Assembly (NCBI GenBank): GCA_002403855.1
Contig: DHIO01000036.1
Location: forward strand, 1 to 10,383
Origin: Acidimicrobiia bacterium UBA4744
Lineage (GTDB): Bacteria > Actinomycetota > Acidimicrobiia > Spongiisociales > UBA4744
Direction of reading: 5' to 3'
DNA: 10,383 nucleotides
In this document: one piece after another, positions 5,612 through 10,383 of the stretch
Layout: the number at the start of each line of letters is the position of its first letter
How positions within the stretch are numbered: position 1 is the first letter of the stretch
Made by a program: the position numbers and the translations under genes
Notes under the pieces: model-generated
Database searches by the model: none
Told to the model about the DNA's origin: nothing
What the model saw: only the letters and a program-made list of their open reading frames with translations

Positions 5612-8455
5612 GTGATCAGCCGAGAACCGACACCGACCCGTCCGCGGACCAGCCGGCGGGGACTCACGATCGCCATCGTGGTCGTCGTGTTGCTCCTCCT
5701 CACCTTGCGGGGACTGGCTACCTTCTGGACCGACTTCCTTTGGTTCCAATCGGTCGACTTGAGTTCGGTCTGGTCGACTCTCCTGCTATCCCGGGTGGCC
5801 CCGGTCCTGGTGTCGTCCCTCTTCGCGTTCCTTCTGCTGTGGGTCAATCTGCTGTTCATCGATCGAATCTCTCCTCGCTTCCAGCTCATCGAAGCCGGAC
5901 CCGAAGAGGAGATCGTCGAACGGTTCCAGGAATGGGTAGAGCCCCGGATCCGGCGGGTCAGGCTCCTGCTGGCCGCCCTGTTCGGAATCCTGGTTGGGTT
6001 GGGCACTGCAGCGTGGTGGGAAGACATCCTGCTGTTCTTGAACCGGGGCTCGTTTGGAGCGGCCGACCCGATCTTCGACCGGGATATCTCCTTCTACGTG
6101 TTTCAGCTGCCGCTCCTGCGCGACCTGTACTCGTGGGGTTTCCAACTTCTAGTGTTGACCACCGTTCTGGTGGCGGCGCTGCACTATCTCAACGGCGGCA
6201 TCCGCTTCCGCCAGGGTCGCGCCCCGTACGTCAGCCCTGGAGTCAAGGCGCACCTGTCCGTGCTGGTCGCAGTGCTGGCCATCCTCAAGGCGGCCGACTA
6301 CCGCCTCGACTCTTACGAGCTGCTGTATTCGACGCGGGGCGTGGTGTTCGGCGCCAGCTACACGGATGTCAAAGCTCATCTGCCCGCCCTGACCCTGCTG
6401 GCCTTGATTTCGCTCTTCGCCGCCGCTCTCTTGCTGTGGAACATCCGGCGGCGCGGTTGGACGCTGCCCATCGTGGCGGTGGGTGGCTGGTTGGTGGTCT
6501 CGATCATCGTGGCCGGAATCATTCCGGCCGCCGTGCAGCGTTTCAGTGTCGTTCCCGACGAGCTCAACAAGGAGCAGCCGTACATCAGGAATGCGATTGA
6601 CTTCACCCGCATGTCCTACGGGCTGGACAAGGTCGAGGTCCGGCAGTTCGCGGCGTCCGCCGATCTCGAGTACAAGGAAGGCATCGAGGCCAATCAACCC
6701 ACGATCGACAACATCCGTCTGTGGGATCCGGCCGTGCTGACGGAAACCTACAGCCGCCTTCAGGAGATTCGCACCTACTACAGCCTGGACAATGTCGACG
6801 TCGACCGGTACACCATCGACGATCAACGCACCCAGGTGATGGTTGCCACCCGAGAGTTGGCCGAAGAGGCGGACGTGATCGAAGGATGGGTCAACGAGCA
6901 CCTCGTGTATACCCACGGTTTCGGGGCGGTGCTCAGCCCGGCCAACACCGTCGATCCGGCCCAGGGTCAGCCCGCCTTCTTGGTCCAGGATGTGCCTCCT
7001 CAAGCCCAGGACCCAAGCCTGGCAATCGACGAGCAGGCCCGGGTCTACTTCGGCGAGAGCTACAGCAGCGATCGGTTCGTGATCGTCGGATCCCAGCAGC
7101 AGGAGGTCGATTTTCCGCTCACCGCCGAAGGACAGTCGGTGTCCTACAACAACTACGACGGTGCCGGTGGGGTCGAAATGGGCAGCATCTTCCGGCGGGC
7201 GGCGTTCGCTCTTCGCTACAGCGATCTCAACACCTTGATCTCCAACCAGTTGACGGCAGACAGCCGGGTGCTCATGGAGCGCAACGTGACCAACCGGCTC
7301 CGCAAGGCCGCCCCGTTCCTCTACGCCGACAACGATCCGTACATGGTCATCCTCGAAGGGCGGCTGGTATGGGTCGTCGATATGTACACCGTCTCCGACC
7401 GCTATCCATACGCGGCACCGGCCGAATTCTTCCGTTTGGGCACCGGGGAGGGAACACTTCCCAACTTCTTCAATTACATCCGCAACTCGGTCAAGGCCAC
7501 CGTCGATGCCTACGACGGGACCATGACGTTCTATGTCGTCGACTCGACGGATCCCTTGATTACGGCCTACCGGAACATCTTCCCCGACCTGTTCGTAGAC
7601 GGGTCCACGATGTCGACGCAGCTGATCGAGCACCTGCGTTTCCCCGAAGACATGTACCGGGTGCAGAGTGACATGTACGCCCTCTACCACATGACCGAGG
7701 AGGCGACGTTCTATCAGGAAGAGGACGCCTGGGAGATTCCCCGCGATCCTTCCAACGCTCAACGCGAGGAGGTGCTGCGGGGGAGGGCGTTCGAGGCGGA
7801 CTTCAAGCCGATCACCCCGTACTACCTGCTGATGACGCTCCCCGAAGAAGAAGAGCTGTCGTATCTGATCCTGCAGCCGTTCAACCCGGTCGACCGCCCC
7901 AACATGGCATCGTTCATGGTGGCCAAGAGCGGCCCCGAGGACTACGGACAGATCATCGACTATCGCCTGCCCCGGACCGCCTTCGTCGACGGGCCGGCTC
8001 AGGTTGGCGCTCGCATCAACCAGAATCCCGAGATCTCTGCGCAGTTCACGCTCTGGAACCAGCAGGGCTCGAACGTCATACAGGGGAATCTGCTGGTGGT
8101 GCCGATCGAGGAATCGGTGGTGTATTTCCAGCCCATCTACCTGCAGGGCCAGCAGGACCCCCTCCCCGAGTTCAAGCAGGTGGTCGTGGTCTACAACGAC
8201 CGGATCACGATGCGCGAGACCCTCGACCAGGCCCTGGCGGAGATCTTCGGGGGTGAAGTCGCACCCACCGAACCGGGCGAGGTGGATGTGAGCGGTGACA
8301 TCGAGGAGCTGCTGCAGCGTGCCGATCAGGCCTTCGCCGACGCCGACGCCGCCCTCCAGGCGGGGGATCTGGGTCTCTACCAGCAGAAGATCTCGGAAGC
8401 CCGGCAACTGATCGACCGGGCGATGGAGTTGCTCGCCGAACTCACCGAGAGCTGA
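5612..8455 (+). CDS. UPF0182 family (COG1615) large membrane protein
   Basis: A 947-residue integral membrane protein of the conserved actinobacterial/cyanobacterial UPF0182 family; the M. tuberculosis member (Rv3193c) is of similar size. The biochemical role is unknown. Seven hydrophobic segments lie at about 17-36, 58-83, 117-136, 171-192, 212-228, 256-276 and 284-306. The family hallmark ELNKEQPYIRNAIDFTRMSY (317-336, continuing GLD) begins the large soluble domain of about 600 residues, predicted outside the membrane and rich in Tyr/Asp motifs such as WDP, GFGAVLSP and YNNYDG. The C-terminal tail (about 890-947) is acidic and helical (IEELLQRADQAFADADAALQ), a common ending in this family. 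The GTG 5612 start gives a short Pro/Arg cytoplasmic leader before the first membrane segment. It is probably expressed both from its own leaderless promoter and by read-through from the DivIVA-fusion gene. No frameshift or truncation is seen. Confidence 0.95.
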   Translation: MISREPTPTRPRTSRRGLTIAIVVVVLLLLTLRGLATFWTDFLWFQSVDLSSVWSTLLLSRVAPVLVSSLFAFLLLWVNLLFIDRISPRFQLIEAGPEEEIVERFQEWVEPRIRRVRLLLAALFGILVGLGTAAWWEDILLFLNRGSFGAADPIFDRDISFYVFQLPLLRDLYSWGFQLLVLTTVLVAALHYLNGGIRFRQGRAPYVSPGVKAHLSVLVAVLAILKAADYRLDSYELLYSTRGVVFGASYTDVKAHLPALTLLALISLFAAALLLWNIRRRGWTLPIVAVGGWLVVSIIVAGIIPAAVQRFSVVPDELNKEQPYIRNAIDFTRMSYGLDKVEVRQFAASADLEYKEGIEANQPTIDNIRLWDPAVLTETYSRLQEIRTYYSLDNVDVDRYTIDDQRTQVMVATRELAEEADVIEGWVNEHLVYTHGFGAVLSPANTVDPAQGQPAFLVQDVPPQAQDPSLAIDEQARVYFGESYSSDRFVIVGSQQQEVDFPLTAEGQSVSYNNYDGAGGVEMGSIFRRAAFALRYSDLNTLISNQLTADSRVLMERNVTNRLRKAAPFLYADNDPYMVILEGRLVWVVDMYTVSDRYPYAAPAEFFRLGTGEGTLPNFFNYIRNSVKATVDAYDGTMTFYVVDSTDPLITAYRNIFPDLFVDGSTMSTQLIEHLRFPEDMYRVQSDMYALYHMTEEATFYQEEDAWEIPRDPSNAQREEVLRGRAFEADFKPITPYYLLMTLPEEEELSYLILQPFNPVDRPNMASFMVAKSGPEDYGQIIDYRLPRTAFVDGPAQVGARINQNPEISAQFTLWNQQGSNVIQGNLLVVPIEESVVYFQPIYLQGQQDPLPEFKQVVVVYNDRITMRETLDQALAEIFGGEVAPTEPGEVDVSGDIEELLQRADQAFADADAALQAGDLGLYQQKISEARQLIDRAMELLAELTES

Positions 8456-8467
8456 CCACCCCCGGTT

Positions 8468-8510
8468 CTTGCGTGAGTTCCCGGCGGTATGCGAGGGTTT
8501 CTCACGCAAG
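8468..8510. repeat. perfect 10-bp inverted repeat between convergent genes, possible bidirectional terminator
   Basis: CTTGCGTGAG (8468-8477) and CTCACGCAAG (8501-8510) are exact reverse complements separated by 23 bases. The element starts 13 bases after the UPF0182 stop codon, which suits a transcription-ending hairpin for that gene and, in the other direction, for the minus-strand lipoprotein. No T-run follows either arm and the loop is longer than in classical intrinsic terminators, so a protein-binding site or a small dispersed repeat unit is also possible. Confidence 0.55.
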
Positions 8511-8547
8511 TTCGGGCAAGGCGGCGTCGTCGCACAGGTCGTAGTTC

Positions 8548-8621
8548 CCTAACCCCGGCCGGGCGCCGGGCATTCGTCATAGGGTGCCCACCGACACTTC
8601 CGACGGTCCGGGCAACCCCGG
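8548..8621. terminator. cluster of GC-rich hairpins downstream of the minus-strand lipoprotein
   Basis: Three further stems lie between the convergent stops: CCCGGC/GCCGGG (8554-8559/8565-8570, 5-base loop), GGGCA/TGCCC (8568-8572/8585-8589) and CCGGG/CCCGG (8608-8612/8617-8621, 4-base loop). CCCTA/TAGGG (8548-8552/8580-8584) could close an outer helix around the first of them. The 8608-8621 hairpin is only 3 bases from the minus-strand stop codon and is the best terminator candidate for that gene. No T-tract is present, as is frequent in high-GC actinobacteria. Confidence 0.4.
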
Positions 8622-8624
8622 GGA

Positions 8625-10184
8625 TCAGCGGATTCCGGTGTCGTAGGACACGGTTACCTGGTCGCTGAATCCGGAGATGACATCCAGCTCGAAGGGTGGT
8701 GCGGTACCGAGCAGGCCTTCTACGGGCCGGGGCTCGATCCGGTAGGTGCCCGGTTCGAGCGAGATCTCGAAGAAGCCATCCGGGTTTGAGGTGACCCGGG
8801 CAACCTCCATACCGGTCTCGTCGACAACCACCAGGACGGCACCGTTGACCGGTCGGTCGGCACAGGCGGGATCGGGTGGGTCCTGTTGGACCGGACAGGT
8901 CGGCCCGGCCAGGACCCGGCCGGCCACGATGCCCGGCTCGCCCAGCGGCTGGAGGTTGCTTATGGAGAAGGCCAGGCCCCCGTCGACTGCGACGGCTTCG
9001 ACGTCGAGCACCACGTTCGCCGGGTATCCGGATTCCGGGTCGTAGACCACCTCGACGTCCTTGCCCCCTTCGATGGTCTTCTGGATCAGGTCGAAGACTT
9101 GCTCGATCGTGTAGACGGGGCCCTGCTCCGGCCCGAGCGGGTTGCCTTTCCAGGTGGCTGAGGCTACCTGTTGGTCGCGGACGGTGATCTCGAACGGGCC
9201 GGTGAACTCCTCGGGGCACGGGCAATGGACGGTCATCGTGTATCGGTAGTCGGCGATGGCGGTGAACTCCCACAGGTTGCGGGCTTCCTGCAGGGCGATC
9301 AGGTCGCCGGAATCCGGCGAATCATCCGGCACATAAGGTGAAACCAGATCCATAGTGACGATTCCCGTGAACACCTCGGTCGAGTCGGCCGGATTCTCGG
9401 CTTCGACGTAGACCCAGCGGGGATAACCCATGATCGGATCCACCCGGATCTCGACCTCGAGGATCCCTTGGGCGATCAGAGCTTCCCGATCCGTGAACCA
9501 CTCCTCGAAGTCGTCGAAGGTTCGATCGATCGTCACCGGAGTGACATTGTTGAACTCGCCCGGCCGGTCGAGGCGAGCCACCTCAACGATCCGATCGTCG
9601 ACAACCTTGACGTCGAAGGCGCCCTGCTCGGTGCAGCCGCCACAGTCCACCCTCATCACGAACTGGTAGTCGTCGAGCTGTAGCGCTTCCCAGCTTCTCC
9701 GGGCTTCCAGCAATTCGGCCGCCGAGCCGACCGGTTGGAATTCGGTGAAGTCGGTGAAGACCCAGTGGGTTCCGCCGTCGACGGGGCGCATGTCCATATC
9801 GATCTGCACGTCGACCGGGGCTCCGGTTTGGGGGTCGTAGGTCACCTGCACGTCACGGCCTTCGTCGAGAGCTTGCCCGATCGAAGCGAAGACCTCTTCG
9901 ACGGTGAGGAGATTCTCGCTGTCGACGGCCAGCACGGTTCCGTCCAGCACTGCGACCCGGCGGGGGTTTCGCCGGGCGGGAAGGCACTCTCCGCAATCGT
10001 CGATGAACTCGAAGGTGTAGTCGTCGGGCCCGGCCGAAGCCCACAGCGTGCGGGCGGCTTCGAATTCCGCTTGGGGAGAGCCGACGGGTGCCGTGGTTGT
10101 CGTAGCAACAGGCGTGCCATCGAAACCGGGCGCGCAGGCGCCCAACAGGAGAACGAGGGCCGTGACGATGATCCGTCTCCGCAT
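8625..10184 (-). CDS. Lipoprotein with three tandem DUF6174-like units and a C-terminal carboxypeptidase-regulatory-like beta domain
   Basis: A 519-residue predicted surface lipoprotein. Signal peptide MRRRIIVTALVLLLGAC gives a lipobox L-G-A-C with Cys17, then a short Thr-rich spacer. Three homologous units follow, each with the order ARxxWxxxxxxDYxF/Y, a cysteine pair, a strand ending in a D-G/D-R turn, a hydrophobic helix, and a V-x-YDP/VDP-x-x-G-x-P hairpin. Unit 1 is about 38-150 (W48, DY55-56, C64/C67, YDP116-118), unit 2 about 158-280 (W165, DY172-173, C181/C184, DP249-250) and unit 3 about 298-412 (W305, DY312-313, C321/C323, YDP381-383). These match what I know of DUF6174, an uncharacterised lipoprotein domain. 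Residues about 418-519 form a beta-sandwich-like domain with two cysteines (C430, C441) and DGFFEISLEPGTYRIEP, typical of CarboxypepD_reg-like folds. The start is ATG 10184, with GAGAGAC immediately upstream. It is convergent with UPF0182 and divergent from the tRNA. Function unknown; a cell-surface binding or structural role is inferred. Confidence 0.85.
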   Translation of the reverse strand: MRRRIIVTALVLLLGACAPGFDGTPVATTTTAPVGSPQAEFEAARTLWASAGPDDYTFEFIDDCGECLPARRNPRRVAVLDGTVLAVDSENLLTVEEVFASIGQALDEGRDVQVTYDPQTGAPVDVQIDMDMRPVDGGTHWVFTDFTEFQPVGSAAELLEARRSWEALQLDDYQFVMRVDCGGCTEQGAFDVKVVDDRIVEVARLDRPGEFNNVTPVTIDRTFDDFEEWFTDREALIAQGILEVEIRVDPIMGYPRWVYVEAENPADSTEVFTGIVTMDLVSPYVPDDSPDSGDLIALQEARNLWEFTAIADYRYTMTVHCPCPEEFTGPFEITVRDQQVASATWKGNPLGPEQGPVYTIEQVFDLIQKTIEGGKDVEVVYDPESGYPANVVLDVEAVAVDGGLAFSISNLQPLGEPGIVAGRVLAGPTCPVQQDPPDPACADRPVNGAVLVVVDETGMEVARVTSNPDGFFEISLEPGTYRIEPRPVEGLLGTAPPFELDVISGFSDQVTVSYDTGIR

Positions 10185-10230
10185 GTCTCTCAGACGATCG
10201 GCACGTTGGATCGGTTCCCTGAGGGGCCCG

Positions 10231-10259
10231 TTGCGGTAGTTCCGGAGCCGTCGTACACT
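10231..10259 (+). promoter_or_regulatory. sigma-70-type promoter of the initiator tRNA
   Basis: TTGCGG (10231-10236) and TACACT (10254-10259) are separated by exactly 17 bases. Transcription should start around 10265-10267, about six bases before the mature tRNA 5' end. This is the clearest promoter in the window. It occupies the 87-base divergent gap shared with the minus-strand lipoprotein. Confidence 0.7.
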
Positions 10260-10271
10260 TGATGCACACGA

Positions 10272-10348
<77 letters not shown>

Positions 10349-10361
10349 ATTGGAATTGAGG

Positions 10362-10383
10362 GCACAGATTCAGGTCTGTGCTT
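10362..10383 (+). terminator. intrinsic terminator of the tRNA-fMet gene (cut by window edge)
   Basis: GCACAGA (10362-10368) and TCTGTGC (10375-10381) form a perfect 7-bp stem with a 6-base loop, 13 bases after the tRNA CCA end. The window closes on TT, so a T-run probably continues beyond it. The spacing suggests a single-gene tRNA transcript. Confidence 0.7.

Noticed and set aside
6149..8509. 786-codon open frame on the minus strand opposite the UPF0182 gene
   Set aside because: It is antisense to a well-recognised protein and is explained by GC-rich third positions. Its translation is rich in His/Asp/Arg/Gly with no recognisable domain and no membrane segments, and it overlaps the hairpin region.

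Overview
The window is high-GC bacterial chromosome with short gaps, many GTG/TTG starts and an actinobacterial gene complement. Supporting signs are a sortase with a class E-like active site, a membrane PDZ-Lon protease (YlbL type) close to a UPF0182 giant membrane protein, a DivIVA-domain protein, and lipoproteins with Thr-rich linkers after the lipid-attached cysteine. The best guess is Actinomycetota. The Thr-rich lipoprotein style and the unusual DivIVA fusion hint at an Acidimicrobiia-like lineage, but that is inference. Nothing points to a prophage, transposon, CRISPR array or genomic island: the genes look like core or lineage-core chromosome.

Layout: (1) 1-374, minus strand: 5' part of bioY, the biotin-binding S component of an ECF transporter, running off the left edge. 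(2) 455-1759, plus: a lipoprotein related to branched-chain amino-acid (Peripla_BP_6) receptors, divergent from bioY and without visible permease or ATPase genes. (3) 1925-2461, plus: a small class E-like sortase. (4) 2573-3622, plus: YlbL-type membrane-anchored PDZ plus Lon-type serine protease. (5) 3721-5571, plus: a 616-residue DivIVA-domain coiled-coil protein whose C-terminus ends in a CxxC...HPxCxC module resembling the end of phage Mu gpF / SPP1 gp7 head-morphogenesis proteins. (6) 5612-8455, plus: UPF0182 seven-TM protein, apparently read from a leaderless promoter. (7) 8456-8624: convergent intergenic region packed with inverted repeats. (8) 8625-10184, minus: a lipoprotein built of three tandem DUF6174-like units plus a carboxypeptidase-regulatory-like beta domain. 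(9) 10272-10348, plus: initiator tRNA-fMet with its own sigma-70-type promoter and a terminator hairpin at the right edge.

Together the plus-strand genes 3-6 look like an envelope module: surface transpeptidation (sortase), membrane proteolysis (YlbL), polar or division-site scaffolding (DivIVA domain) and a large extracytoplasmic protein (UPF0182). The YlbL/UPF0182 neighbourhood is known from mycobacteria; here the DivIVA-fusion gene lies between them. The observations most worth following are the DivIVA/phage-head-type fusion, the triplicated DUF6174 lipoprotein, the A56 substitution in the T-loop of the initiator tRNA, and the perfect 10-bp inverted repeat at 8468-8510.
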